A stretch of 64,000 bases of DNA from Deltaproteobacteria bacterium (GCA_016874755.1 VGTH01000003.1:62001-126000); one strand, 5' to 3'; counted from the first letter of the stretch, positions 25,846 to 34,566 are shown. Made by a program: numbers and translations. Notes: generated by a model not told the origin, from the sequence alone.

Positions 25846-25969
25846 TGAAAACCTCCTGAACCCTTCGTTTAAAAATGCGGATCCGTCGTTCTATATAGGC
25901 AAACTCAAGCCACCGCTGCAACCATTTGCAATTGACAGAGTGCATGGTTTGTTTTACGGCTAGACTGCG

Positions 25970-26655
25970 ATGGGTCCGACTATTCTTGTTTCCGCTTTCC
26001 TCGTTTCCGCTTTCCTAATTTCATGCGCCGCGCCATGCGCGGCGCAGGTCGCCACGGTCCGCGTCGGCACCAACTCGCCGGCTAGCGCGGAATCGGTGCT
26101 GTTCACCATCGCCCGCGACGCCGGCGTCCTCAGACAGAACCAGCTCGACGTCGAAGTTATTTTTATCGGCGGCGGAACTTTATCAATGCAGGCGTTAGTC
26201 GGCCGCAGCTTGGACCCCTCGGCCTGGTGCGGATCGGCCAGAGAAGCGGTTTGAACTTGCTGCTCGATTTCATCGAAAAAGATATCGAGTATCAGCAGGT
26301 CGCGATCATCACTCGCGAAGAGAGGCTCAAGAGCCGCGCCGACGTCGTGCGCCGCTTCATGAAGAGCTACCTCGACAGCGTACGCTTTTGCAAAACGCAA
26401 AAACAAGTCGCCATCCGCGAAACCATGAAGCGGCTGCGCACCCACGACCGCTCCATCGCAGAATTCGACTACAACCAGCGGGCTCGGGCTTTGCCCGACG
26501 ACGGCAAACCGAGTATTAAAGGAAAGCAGCTCGCATTGGACGACATCGCCAAAGATAATCCAAAGGCGAAGAATTTGACCGTGCAGCAATTGATTGATCT
26601 GAGCTTTTTGCCATGGGAAGAATTGACCACGAAGGCACGAAGATCACGAAGATAG
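25970..26655 (+). pseudogene. NMT1/SsuA-type binding protein, internal deletion and frameshift
   Basis: The first part (25970-26254) encodes a signal peptide (VSAFLISCAAPCAAQ) and the N-terminal lobe up to GTLSMQALVGRSLDP. The next frame (from about 26222) resumes with RSGLNLLLDFIEKDIEYQQV, ADVVRRFMKSYLDSVRFCKT and ends DLSFLPWEEL. Compared with intact paralogues such as 42579-43559, about 100 residues are missing between the two parts and the frame shifts. The last ten codons (LTTKARRSRR) and the stop come from the repeat element at 26625-26703. The protein is therefore not functional. Confidence 0.8.
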
Positions 26656-26703
26656 GAGAAGAAAATCTTTTCCGAACTTCGCGTCCTTCGTGCCTTCGCG
26701 GTG
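26625..26703. repeat. 79-bp inverted-repeat element (caccacgaagg family)
   Basis: The left arm begins gaccacgaaggcacgaagat at 26625 and the right arm ends ccttcgcggtg at 26703; the arms are inverted copies. The element runs into the 3' end of the broken binding-protein gene and supplies its stop codon. Confidence 0.65.
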
Positions 26704-26784
26704 AACTCGTATTTTCTCATTAGCCAAACTTGTCGCCAACCCAGTAGGAAAACGCGAAACCCGAAACAGTTCTTTCGAATCTAA

Positions 26785-28182
26785 CGGCAAGCGAGACTCG
26801 CTCTGTCGCGCAATACCCACTCACCGCTGCTTGCGTATCCGGTCGTCGTCGCCTGTCTGAGCGCGCACCTAGGCTCGCTCGACAGCGCCATCAATATTAG
26901 TTTCCCGTCGATCACCGCGGCATTTTCCTTGCCCGTCACGGCGATTCAATGGGTCGTCATCGGTTATGTTTTGACCCACGGAAGTTTGCTGCTCGGCTGC
27001 GGCGGGCTGGCCGATCGCTGGGGCCACAGTAGACTACTCACCTGGGGATTATTGATCAGCGCCGTCGCTTTCGCCGGCTGCGGCTTGGCGACGCACTACA
27101 GCTGGCTCGTCGCCTGTCGCATCGTCCAGGGTCTGGGCGCTGCGCTGATCTTCGGCAGCGCACCGGCGCTGGTGACCCTCGCTGTGCCGGGCGAGCAACG
27201 CGGCCGCGCCTTGGGCATTTATCAAATGAGCACTGCGGTCGGCTACGCCGTCGGTCCACTGCTGGGCGGTATGCTCGTCGATGGCTTCAATTGGCGGGCG
27301 ACGTTTCTGTTTCGCTTGCCGCCGGCGCTGCTGCTGGCCTGGTTGGCAGCGACAAAATGTCCCGCTCCTACCAAGCCCCAAGAAGCGCAACGGTTCGACT
27401 TTCTCGGCGCGCTGACACTCGCCGCCAGCGTCGCCGGTTGTCTACTCGCTTTGAGCCGGAGCCGCGCGCTCGGATGGTCGGCGCCCCTGGTTGTAACTCT
27501 GAGCTGCGGCGCGGTTGCCTGCTTCATCGGTTTTCTAGTCATCGAGAAGCGCAGCCCCGCGCCGGTGATCGACCTGCGGCTGTTTCGCAACATCGGTTTC
27601 GTCATCGCCAACCTGCTTTCGGTGATGGCCAATTGCGCCCGTTTCGCCATCGGCCTGCTGCTCCCCTACTATCTCATCAACGTGTTGCACTATCCCGCGA
27701 CCGTCGGCGGCTCATTGATGCTGGCAACCTATGTGCTCACCATCGCCGCCGCACCGCTGGCGGGAAAATGGTCCGACCGCATCGGCACGGCGCTCTTGGC
27801 ATCGCTCGGCCTCGCGGTGGAGGGAGTCGGACTCTGGCTGCTTGGGCAACTCGACGCGCAAGCAGGCTACATTCCACTGGCAATGACTCTCGTGGTCGTC
27901 GGCTTGGGGCTCGGCATCTTCGAGGCGCCCAACATGAGCTTTGTCATGGGCTCGATCCCGCGCAATCGACAAGGCGTCGCCGGCAGCATCGCCAGCATGA
28001 TGCGCCCGCTCGGCATCGTCGCCGGCGCCAGCGGCTGGAGCATGCTGTTCGATTGGCGGCGCGCCGCCAACCCAGCCCAAGCCGCAGGCGCTTCGCCATT
28101 CCAAGACGTCTTCGTCGGCGCCGCTGGGTTGTGCGCTGTGGCTTGTTTCTTGTCGCTATTCCGCAGCGAGAAAAAAACCTAA
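26785..28182 (+). CDS. MFS transporter (DHA2-like), start codon unclear
   Basis: An integral membrane transporter with about fourteen hydrophobic helices. Helix 1 (PVVVACLSAHLGSLDSAINI) carries the LDSAIN signature of drug:H+ antiporter-2 type MFS proteins, and GGLADRWGHSRLL is the loop 2-3 motif. The frame is open from 26785 but has no ATG, GTG or TTG before TTG 26929, which would remove helix 1. Codons CTG at 26803, 26827 and 26857 are the only alternatives. A repeat fragment (cgaaacccgaaac) lies just upstream. Either a CTG start is used or the 5' end was lost by repeat insertion. The exported substrate is unknown. The feature covers the open frame. Confidence 0.7.
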   Translation, partial: RQARLALSRNTHSPLLAYPVVVACLSAHLGSLDSAINISFPSITAAFSLPVTAIQWVVIGYVLTHGSLLLGCGGLADRWGHSRLLTWGLLISAVAFAGCGLATHYSWLVACRIVQGLGAALIFGSAPALVTLAVPGEQRGRALGIYQMSTAVGYAVGPLLGGMLVDGFNWRATFLFRLPPALLLAWLAATKCPAPTKPQEAQRFDFLGALTLAASVAGCLLALSRSRALGWSAPLVVTLSCGAVACFIGFLVIEKRSPAPVIDLRLFRNIGFVIANLLSVMANCARFAIGLLLPYYLINVLHYPATVGGSLMLATYVLTIAAAPLAGKWSDRIGTALLASLGLAVEGVGLWLLGQLDAQAGYIPLAMTLVVVGLGLGIFEAPNMSFVMGSIPRNRQGVAGSIASMMRPLGIVAGASGWSMLFDWRRAANPAQAAGASPFQDVFVGAAGLCAVACFLSLFRSEKKT

Positions 28183-28314
28183 ACAATTTCAACTTCGCAT
28201 CCGTTCGTCCTGGGCTTGTCGATGGCATCCTCTGAAGGTGTTAACGGAAGTCGCAATCCTGCCGGTGAGCTATTTTCGACAGTCGGTCGGCAGTGTAATA
28301 TCGCTTGCAACCCC

Positions 28315-28809
28315 ATGGACAAAATCGAGGAAACATTTTACGAGATCGCCGCCGGCGAGATCGCCTCGCGCACACCGCGCCCCGGCGTCATGGCGAAAGC
28401 GTTGGTCGAAACCAAGGGCGATCAGAAGCAGGCCATACTTCGCTATATCGAGCTGCGCGTCGCACAGCTTCAGGAAGAAGCCCAAACCAAACAGCAACCT
28501 AACCCAACCGGTGACACCGAGCTTCAGCGCAGAGATATGTATTGTCAATGCGAGCTTGTCGAATGGGGTCTGTTTCGCGACTATGAGTGGCAAGCAGAAA
28601 TCAAAGATGACGTGCTCACCCTGCATTGCACAAAGACCGACGATGAGCTCAAAATCCCCTGCGATACAGAGGAATATGAACTGGACTTTGGCTGGTTCTC
28701 CAAGAGTCGCGTCGTCATTCGCTCGGGTGAGCGTGAGCTTAAACTACACGGTGAATCAGAAGATATCGCCGCAATCCGTGCTTGGTGGGAGGCTGGAGAG
28801 TCATCCTAG
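28315..28809 (+). CDS. Hypothetical protein
   Basis: A 164-residue protein if the ATG at 28315 is used (MDKIEETFYEIAAGEIASRT); an earlier frame start at 28216 would add low-quality sequence. The first 70 residues are helical with many charges (KALVETKGDQKQAILRYIEL). The rest is rich in beta strands with Cys at CQCELVEWGLF, TLHCTKTDDEL and KIPCDTEEYEL. There is no signal peptide or membrane helix. I do not recognise a family. Codon usage and composition are a little less GC-rich than the neighbours. Confidence 0.55.
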   Translation: MDKIEETFYEIAAGEIASRTPRPGVMAKALVETKGDQKQAILRYIELRVAQLQEEAQTKQQPNPTGDTELQRRDMYCQCELVEWGLFRDYEWQAEIKDDVLTLHCTKTDDELKIPCDTEEYELDFGWFSKSRVVIRSGERELKLHGESEDIAAIRAWWEAGESS

Positions 28810-28867
28810 CAACGCGGTGTTTGCCGCAACTTACGGCAACCGCGGCTTAATTCAACGTCCGAACAGC

Positions 28868-29075
28868 TGGAAGCCTGGAGGAGCGCAGGCATCAGCGCAA
28901 ATCGTTCGGTTTAATTCGCCGATGCTTGGCATCTCTTCGACCTTTTCACTGCGATTCGCAGAGCAGGGCGACCGCCGGTCGCCCCTACAAGGCGGCGTCG
29001 AAGCGGATATCTGTTGCCTTCGCTCCGGAACGGTTTCACTTCGATCGCGCCGCAGCGATGAATAATCCGGGCTAG
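28868..29075. repeat. 208-bp dispersed repeat, copy A
   Basis: Matches 39548-39756 in inverse orientation. Shared blocks include cctggagg near 28874, aggcatcagcgcaaa near 28888, the palindrome gggcgaccgccggtcgccc near 28978, and cttcgct, ggtttcac and gggctag at the end. The right end overlaps the stop codon of the gene at 29072. Length is about the same in both copies. No protein is conserved between the copies. Confidence 0.7.
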
Positions 29076-30106
29076 GTATCCCGCACCACCGGGAAAAATA
29101 GCTCGTCGATGTTCGCCGGCTTTTTGGTTAAGCCCTGCTCAACGGAACAGCGCGCCAGCAGTTCGAGCATTTTGCGATTGGCTTTCAATCCCAGTGGATA
29201 CGGATCGGCGCCATAGATCTCGCTTTGCTTTTTCAAATCTTCGCCGTCGAACATCAGATGGGCCTTGCTCATTTCCGCGGCCCATTCGTAGGAAAGCTCT
29301 TTGCTGCGTTGAAAGGTTTTGAAAAGTTCCAGCGCGATCCACGGGTGCTTCTCCAAGATCGCGCTCTTGACGATGACCATGTGGTTGGACGGCATGACGC
29401 CGGTCTTGCGGAAATAGTCCAAGGTAATTTGCCGGCCGCCGTCCTTTAGCAGCGGGCGAATGCGCGGGTTGCCGTCGATCTGCGTGCCGCCGTTGCGATC
29501 GATCGGTTTCATGCCGGAGGACTCTTTGCGCGTCACCGCGCGTATGCCATAGGCAGCATCGATCTCGCCGCGGTCGAGCATTTGATCCATGGTCTGCGAT
29601 TCGTTCAACCAGTTGAGCGTGATCCCCGCCGGCGGTTCCTTGTCGAAGCCGAACACGCCGCTGTGGCTAAAGTCTTTCGTCCGGCCGTTGTACCAGGTGA
29701 TTTCATTGGTGTTGATGCCGTAGAGCTCTTTGAAAAAAGAGCGCATCCACACCGCCGCGGTCATCGGATAGTCCGGCACCGCGACCCGTTTGCCGCGCAA
29801 GTCGGCGAGGGTTTCAATGCCGCTGTTGGTGTTGGCCGACAGCGTGTACCAGAGAAACGCCTTGGAGAGAAACACCGGCAGGCCGCTCCACTGCCATTTC
29901 GACCCGTCGCGCCGCTCGCGGGTGATCAAAAAATCGGAGATCGACATCTCGGAAACGTCGAACTCGTCGTAGCGCAGATTGCGATAAAAAAGATCGCCCG
30001 GCGGGCAGTAGACAAATTCCAGATTAATATGCTGCGGCTTGACCGCCCCCTGAAACAGCGGCTCCAGGCGCGGATTGCGCGAAAACCCCACGGTCAGTGT
30101 GATCAT
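29072..30106 (-). CDS. 4,5-dihydroxyphthalate decarboxylase/NMT1-like protein, no signal peptide
   Basis: A 344-residue protein with GAGGAG upstream of the ATG. It starts directly with a strand (MITLTVGFSRNPRLEPLFQG) and lacks a leader, so it is predicted to be cytoplasmic. The fold is that of periplasmic binding proteins: YDEFDVSEMSISDFLITRER, LADLRGKRVAVPDYPMTAAV, DRGEIDAAYGIRAVTRKESS. It agrees with the 4,5-dihydroxyphthalate decarboxylase (Pht5-like) group, in which the binding-protein fold has become an enzyme. A decarboxylase of an aromatic di-acid would suit the adjoining bicupin and amidohydrolase. A scavenger role without export is the alternative. Confidence 0.7.
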   Translation of the reverse strand: MITLTVGFSRNPRLEPLFQGAVKPQHINLEFVYCPPGDLFYRNLRYDEFDVSEMSISDFLITRERRDGSKWQWSGLPVFLSKAFLWYTLSANTNSGIETLADLRGKRVAVPDYPMTAAVWMRSFFKELYGINTNEITWYNGRTKDFSHSGVFGFDKEPPAGITLNWLNESQTMDQMLDRGEIDAAYGIRAVTRKESSGMKPIDRNGGTQIDGNPRIRPLLKDGGRQITLDYFRKTGVMPSNHMVIVKSAILEKHPWIALELFKTFQRSKELSYEWAAEMSKAHLMFDGEDLKKQSEIYGADPYPLGLKANRKMLELLARCSVEQGLTKKPANIDELFFPVVRDT

Positions 30107-30139
30107 GTATGTGCTTCTCCTCGATTGTCGAAAGATGAT

Positions 30140-30213
30140 CTCGCGCAGAGGCGCAGAGGGCGCAGAGAAAAATTTGGTTTCCGAACCCTGCGGCCTCCGC
30201 GCCTCTGCGCGAG
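30140..30213. repeat. 74-bp inverted-repeat element (gcgcaaag family)
   Basis: Arms ctcgcgcagaggcgcagagg (from 30140) and its inverse ending gcctctgcgcgag at 30213 flank a short A/T spacer. It lies between the decarboxylase-like gene and the bicupin gene. Confidence 0.65.
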
Positions 30214-30237
30214 AATATTTCTTGAGTCACCCTCTCG

Positions 30238-31293
30238 CTAAAATCGCAGCGTGACTGCCGTCCCTCGCTTGGCGCACTCTTTCTTGAACTCTTCGTGAAT
30301 CGCCGGGTCCTGGTCTTTGTATTCGATCTGCGTGCCGCCAACGCGGATATCCTGATCGGTCTTGGATAAATCTTCGACCTTGTAGGTAAATCCCCAGGGT
30401 TTCAGCGCCAGGTAGCGCACCGGTTTGTTATCCGGATTGAAATGTTGATGAAACCAATTCGCCGGCGGCACCAGCAAACTTCCCGGTCGCCAATCGATGC
30501 GGATGCGCGGCCGCCCTTCCTCCCAGAGATAGGAATAACCTTCCCCCGAGAGAATAATCAGATGCGCGCCGGGACCGTGGCGGTGGCCGCGCGGATACGC
30601 GCCCGATGGATATTGCTCCAGATGCGCGCTCATGGTGTTCGCCGCCAGGTGCAAGCGAATCCCGGTTGCCCCCTTGCCGCGCGCGCTGCGATCGCGCAAT
30701 CCGAAATCGCGCACGTCGGGAACGAAATTCGACTCCCATGTACGATATTCGACAATCTCTTTGCCTTTGCCGTTGTAATAACTGTCGTCGCCGCTGAAGC
30801 GGTCCATGAACGAAAATGCATTGCCCAGCACAAAGTCGAGATTGCGAAAGCGATTGATCATCGGCGGCGCATCGGTCAAAGCGACAAAGCGCGCCGGCTC
30901 GCTGCCCTGGGCATTGAAGTGCTGATGCCAAGTATTTAACGGCGGCGAAAACAAGCTGCCTTCCTGCCACTCAAAGCTCTGCTTTTTCGTGCCGTCGTTC
31001 CACACCGTCGTCGCGCCGCGCCCTTTGACGACGTAGATCAGTTGCTCAAATAGATAGCGTTGCGGCTGGGTCTCGCCCTTGGGCGGAATCTCGCAGACGT
31101 AGGAACCGCAGCTACGCCCCGAACCGACGAGATTGATAAACGTGCCACGCACACCCAAGCGCTGCCACGGCGCGACGGCGATTGTCGTTAAATCTTCGAC
31201 GCAGTGGCCGCGCAGGATCGGTATTTGTTCCTGCTCTTGCCAGAGGTCATAGGGAGTTTTGTCTGAATAGGCCGCGGTTTTGGTTAGGTCCAT
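30238..31293 (-). CDS. Bicupin domain protein, first metal site degenerate
   Basis: A 351-residue protein with two cupin barrels. The second barrel has GAYPRGHRHGPGAHLIILSG and WFHQHFN, consistent with a metal site. The first barrel reads GETQPQRYLFEQLIYVVKGR and TWHQHFN, where the usual HxH is missing. The overall layout agrees with the other two bicupins in the window (14729 and 19498), but it is a distinct branch. It is read together with the amidohydrolase (31417) and binding protein (32570) upstream and the decarboxylase-like gene downstream. It may be an Fe(II) dioxygenase with one active site. Confidence 0.75.
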   Translation of the reverse strand: MDLTKTAAYSDKTPYDLWQEQEQIPILRGHCVEDLTTIAVAPWQRLGVRGTFINLVGSGRSCGSYVCEIPPKGETQPQRYLFEQLIYVVKGRGATTVWNDGTKKQSFEWQEGSLFSPPLNTWHQHFNAQGSEPARFVALTDAPPMINRFRNLDFVLGNAFSFMDRFSGDDSYYNGKGKEIVEYRTWESNFVPDVRDFGLRDRSARGKGATGIRLHLAANTMSAHLEQYPSGAYPRGHRHGPGAHLIILSGEGYSYLWEEGRPRIRIDWRPGSLLVPPANWFHQHFNPDNKPVRYLALKPWGFTYKVEDLSKTDQDIRVGGTQIEYKDQDPAIHEEFKKECAKRGTAVTLRF

Positions 31294-31329
31294 TTTGCTT
31301 TTCCACGACGCGGTAACGAGTGGATTTTT

Positions 31330-31410
31330 GCTTCCTGCTTTGGAAAAGAGGGACTGAGGGGGATTTGTCCTTGCGCGTCGAAAATCCCCCCTTTTTCAAA
31401 GGGGGGATGC
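31330..31410. repeat. C/G-tract inverted repeat between genes
   Basis: The stretch has ctttggaaaagagggactga, then ggggga and aaatccccccttttttcaaa-type arms ending aggggggatgcc. It is the same family as 12258-12362. No coding potential is seen. Confidence 0.5.
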
Positions 31411-31416
31411 CAAGAA

Positions 31417-32550
31417 TCAATCCAAAGAAAACCCATACAGCTTCGCTGCGTTCTCCGACAGCATCTTGCGCTTCTCTTCGTCGCTCACACCGGCGAAATC
31501 TTTTTCGATCTTCTCGCGCGAGTGCGGCCAAAAGGTCGCGCTGTGCGGGAAGTCCGACGACCACATAATATTTCCCACGCCAATCTCATGGCGATGCGCG
31601 ATGCCGTAGTCATCGTTGATAAATGTCGCGTAGAGCTGACGCTTAAAATACTCCCGCGGCGACATCGTCAGCCGGGTTTCAAACGCGCTGCCGTGCACGC
31701 GCAGCGCGCGGGTCGCGGCGTGACCGTCGATGCGATGGAGGAAGTAGGCGAGCCAGCCGCAGTTCAATTCCGCCGCGACGACTTTCAAACCCGGGTATCG
31801 TTCCAAGACGCCGGAGAGAATCAGAGTCGCAAAGGTCGCCTCCGCTTCGTGCGAGTTGATCGCGCCGGCGATGAAGCGCTTCTGCGCGTTGGAGTCCCAA
31901 TCGACCCAGCGCAGCCCGGCGAATTCGTGAATCGACAAAGGCATGCGCAAGTCCTGCGCCGCCGCCCAGAAATCATCATAAATTTCCGCGTAAAAAGGCA
32001 TGCCGTCCGGCGGCGACGCCCAGATCATGGCGCCGGCCAGGCCGTTCTTGGCGCACTCCTGCAAATCCTTCGCGGCCTGCTTCGGGTCGTGCAGCGAAAT
32101 TAGCGCCAACCCTTTGTATCGCTTCGGGGCATGGGCGCAGAACTCGGCGAGCCAATCGTTGTAGACCGAAAAACAGGCGCGCTGGAACGCCGCGTCTCTG
32201 ATCCAGAACATGCGAAAGCCCAGCGTTGTATACAGCACGTCGCCGGCCACGCCGTCCTGGTCCATATCTTTCAAGCGCTGTACCGGATCCCAGCCGCCCT
32301 TGTGCGCGCCGGCGTAGGAAAAGTTGTTCAATAATTCTTTGATCTGATCGACGCTTTTGTTGCCGCCAAAGCCGAGGATGACGTTGTGCGGCTGGCGATC
32401 TTTCTCGATCCACCACCAGGCGCCTGGTTTGCCTTCGTATTCAGTATGCATCTGCGGCGCGATGTCGCGATACTTCACCGGCAAACGTTCTTTCCAAAGG
32501 TTCAACGGTTCGCTGACATGGGAGTCGGCGTCGAGCAGTGGATAGCTCAT
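31417..32550 (-). CDS. Amidohydrolase (amidohydrolase_2 family)
   Basis: A 377-residue TIM-barrel metal-dependent protein. LLDADSHVSEPLNLWKERLP has the Asp-x-Asp-x-His first ligands. LSIHEFAGLRWVDW gives the barrel His. LKVVAAELNCGWLAYFLHRI and NIMWSSDFPHSATFWPHSRE (catalytic Asp) complete the family pattern. The chain ends NAAKLYGFSLD. The gene stands between the bicupin and an NMT1-type binding protein in the same direction, forming the third bicupin-amidohydrolase pair in the window. GAGGCGATT before the ATG is a fair ribosome-binding site. Confidence 0.85.
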   Translation of the reverse strand: MSYPLLDADSHVSEPLNLWKERLPVKYRDIAPQMHTEYEGKPGAWWWIEKDRQPHNVILGFGGNKSVDQIKELLNNFSYAGAHKGGWDPVQRLKDMDQDGVAGDVLYTTLGFRMFWIRDAAFQRACFSVYNDWLAEFCAHAPKRYKGLALISLHDPKQAAKDLQECAKNGLAGAMIWASPPDGMPFYAEIYDDFWAAAQDLRMPLSIHEFAGLRWVDWDSNAQKRFIAGAINSHEAEATFATLILSGVLERYPGLKVVAAELNCGWLAYFLHRIDGHAATRALRVHGSAFETRLTMSPREYFKRQLYATFINDDYGIAHRHEIGVGNIMWSSDFPHSATFWPHSREKIEKDFAGVSDEEKRKMLSENAAKLYGFSLD

Positions 32551-32569
32551 AATCGCCTCGCTGGGTTTA

Positions 32570-33553
32570 CTACTGTATCCCCAATTCCTTTTGCGCCTGG
32601 CGCAGGTAACTCAAGTCGATATATTTCTCCGGCGGCGGCACCGTGCCTTTGATAATGCCATCCTGCACCTGCACGTCGATATTCGCTTTCAAACCGGTCA
32701 GGGTCACATCACCGTTGTAAGGATAGACCTTGTTCTTGGTGTAGTACTCGATGCCGCGCCGCGCGTAGACGGCTTGCAAGCCAAATTCTTTGTTCAAGAA
32801 ATCCGCGCCTTCCGCCGGGTTATCGTGCAGCCAGCGCAGGGCTTGTATATGTGCCTTGATAAACTTCACGACCGCGGCGCGATTTTTCTCGGCCCAGCCG
32901 GGATTGATGTTGATGTTGTTGAATTGGTACTGCGAAATGATTTCGCTGGTGTCGCCCAGCTTGGTAAAGCCTTTGTCCACCGCGATGTCGGAAAACGGCA
33001 GCACCAGCACGGCGCCCGCCACCGACCCGCTCTCCAGGGCGCTCAAGCGTGCCGGCGTGCCGCCGGCGATCACCGACATGGAATAGTCGCGCGGGTGCGT
33101 CAGCCCTTTGCTTCTCAGATAGGCGACCAAGATCGACGTCGCGCCGCCGCTCAGGCTGTTGACACCAATGCGTTGTCCTTTCAAATCTTCGACGCGCTTG
33201 ATGTTCTTGGCACCGATCAATAAATACGGTGCGGCGTTGCTCGAACCGGCGGCAACTTTCAAGTTACCATTGGTGCGCTCGTTCCAGATGATGATGTTGT
33301 CCGCGTTGATGTTGGCGAAATGCAGCTCGCCGGCCACCATGGCTTGCAGCTGAATGTCGCTGCGGCCGATGTTCACCAGGTCGACCGCGATGCCTTCTTT
33401 AGCGTGAAAGCCTTTTTTCTGGGCGATAAAGAAAGGCAGGTAGTTCAAATCTTTGGAGATATAGCCGGCGGTAAGCCGCTGTGCGCCGACGATTTGTGGC
33501 GCAAGCACGAAACCGAGCACGAGCGCAAAGGACAAGAAGCATTGGGTCATCAT
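32570..33553 (-). CDS. NMT1/SsuA-type ABC substrate-binding protein
   Basis: A 327-residue exported protein. The ATG at 33553 follows GAAGGAG; a longer start at 33610 lacks a site. The signal peptide (CFLSFALVLGFVLAPQIVGA) is followed by RLTAGYISKDLNYLPFFIAQ, LVNIGRSDIQLQAMVAGELH, IKRVEDLKGQRIGVNSLSGG and LSALESGSVAGAVLVLPFSD. The class is clear, but the solute is not. It is the upstream member of the binding protein, amidohydrolase, bicupin, decarboxylase-like run. This suggests that it collects the substrate of these enzymes (inference). No cognate permease is nearby. Confidence 0.83.
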   Translation of the reverse strand: MMTQCFLSFALVLGFVLAPQIVGAQRLTAGYISKDLNYLPFFIAQKKGFHAKEGIAVDLVNIGRSDIQLQAMVAGELHFANINADNIIIWNERTNGNLKVAAGSSNAAPYLLIGAKNIKRVEDLKGQRIGVNSLSGGATSILVAYLRSKGLTHPRDYSMSVIAGGTPARLSALESGSVAGAVLVLPFSDIAVDKGFTKLGDTSEIISQYQFNNININPGWAEKNRAAVVKFIKAHIQALRWLHDNPAEGADFLNKEFGLQAVYARRGIEYYTKNKVYPYNGDVTLTGLKANIDVQVQDGIIKGTVPPPEKYIDLSYLRQAQKELGIQ

Positions 33554-33629
33554 CGTTTCGCTCCTTCGGAAATCAACGCAATCTAGCCATAAATCGCAGC
33601 AGAACTGCAACCGTTACCCATGAGCGCAA

Positions 33630-33715
33630 GCGCGCGGCCTCCGAACCGTTCGCCCTGAGCTCAGTCGCAGGGCTCCGAAGAGCTTCAGCCCTGTAGGGCG
33701 AAATCGACACCCAGG
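33630..33715. repeat. Intergenic stretch with ctgagc/cgccctgag repeat fragments
   Basis: Contains ccgttcgccctgagctcagt and ctccgaagagcttcagccct, pieces of the common 'ttcgcc-ctgagc' dispersed repeat also seen at 36590-36690. No gene is seen. Confidence 0.4.
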
Positions 33716-33735
33716 GCCAACCCAACTCGGCCTGC

Positions 33736-34566
33736 TTACTGCTTTACGTAACGGTGGGTAAAACGATCGCTTTCGCCAATGGCTTGATACTTGGCCTTAT
33801 CTTTATCGCCCAAGCGAAAACTCGGCGGCAGCGTCCAAACACCGTCAGGGTAGTCTTTGGTGTCCTTCGGGTTGGCGTTGACCTCCGACTTACCGGTGAG
33901 TTTGAAGCCAAACTTCTCGATCAGGTTGATAGCGTAGTCTTCGCGCACATAACCCGATGTCATCTGCGCTTCTTGAGGGATACTTGTCCGGCCACGGTGG
34001 TCGACCACACCCAAGACGCCGCCCGGCTTCAGCGCTTTGTGAAACGCCCGCAGAGCACCGTCGACTTCGTTGCGCTCGACCCAGTTGTGCAGGTTGCGAA
34101 ACGTCAGGACAAAGTCGGCGCTGCCGGGCTTGGCGATCTCGTGCATGTCGGCGTTGAATTTGGTGACCTGCACTTTGTCGAACAGCGGCGGATCTTCTTT
34201 CAGACGCGCCAGGAATTTTTGATGATCTTCCAGATAACGGGGCGCCGCCAGCTCGTCACGATTGGCCGCGATGTAAAGCCCACGCGCCCTTAAATACGGC
34301 GCCAGGATTTCCAGATAGTATCCGCGGCTGCCCGGCAGAATCTCGACCACCGTGCTGGTTTCTTTGACGCCGAAAAAAGCCAGCGTTTCCACCGGATGGC
34401 GATAGCCATCGCGCACCACGTTGGCCTTGGTGCGATGCGGCGCGGTAAGCCAATGGGCGATGAGGTTGTCGTTTGCCCATGCGACAGCGTTGCCCAATAG
34501 CCCCATTGCCAACAGGCACATCGACATTGACGTTTTTCGCATAACGAGCTCAAAAACACTCCGCAT
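33736..34566 (-). CDS. Exported class I SAM-dependent methyltransferase-like protein
   Basis: A 276-residue protein with AGGAGG before the ATG. Residues 1-32 form a signal peptide (MSMCLLAMGLLGNAVAWA). The mature part is a methyltransferase fold of the COG4798 type: LAFFGVKETSTVVEILPGSR (motif I, here E-I-L-P-G-S-R-G), LYIAANRDELAA, DMHEIAKPGSADFVLTFRNL and LKPGGVLGVVDHRGR (motif post I). Methyl transfer using SAM outside the cytoplasm is puzzling. The protein may use the fold for something else or receive SAM in an unknown way. It is located between binding-protein genes, and its relation to them is unclear. Confidence 0.75.
   Translation of the reverse strand: MRSVFELVMRKTSMSMCLLAMGLLGNAVAWANDNLIAHWLTAPHRTKANVVRDGYRHPVETLAFFGVKETSTVVEILPGSRGYYLEILAPYLRARGLYIAANRDELAAPRYLEDHQKFLARLKEDPPLFDKVQVTKFNADMHEIAKPGSADFVLTFRNLHNWVERNEVDGALRAFHKALKPGGVLGVVDHRGRTSIPQEAQMTSGYVREDYAINLIEKFGFKLTGKSEVNANPKDTKDYPDGVWTLPPSFRLGDKDKAKYQAIGESDRFTHRYVKQ

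Noticed and set aside
28238-29065. Second long plus-strand frame overlapping the hypothetical gene at 28315.
   Set aside because: It runs through the dispersed repeat, and its composition (Ser/Arg-rich) is typical of a shadow frame. The 28315 frame has a more protein-like composition.
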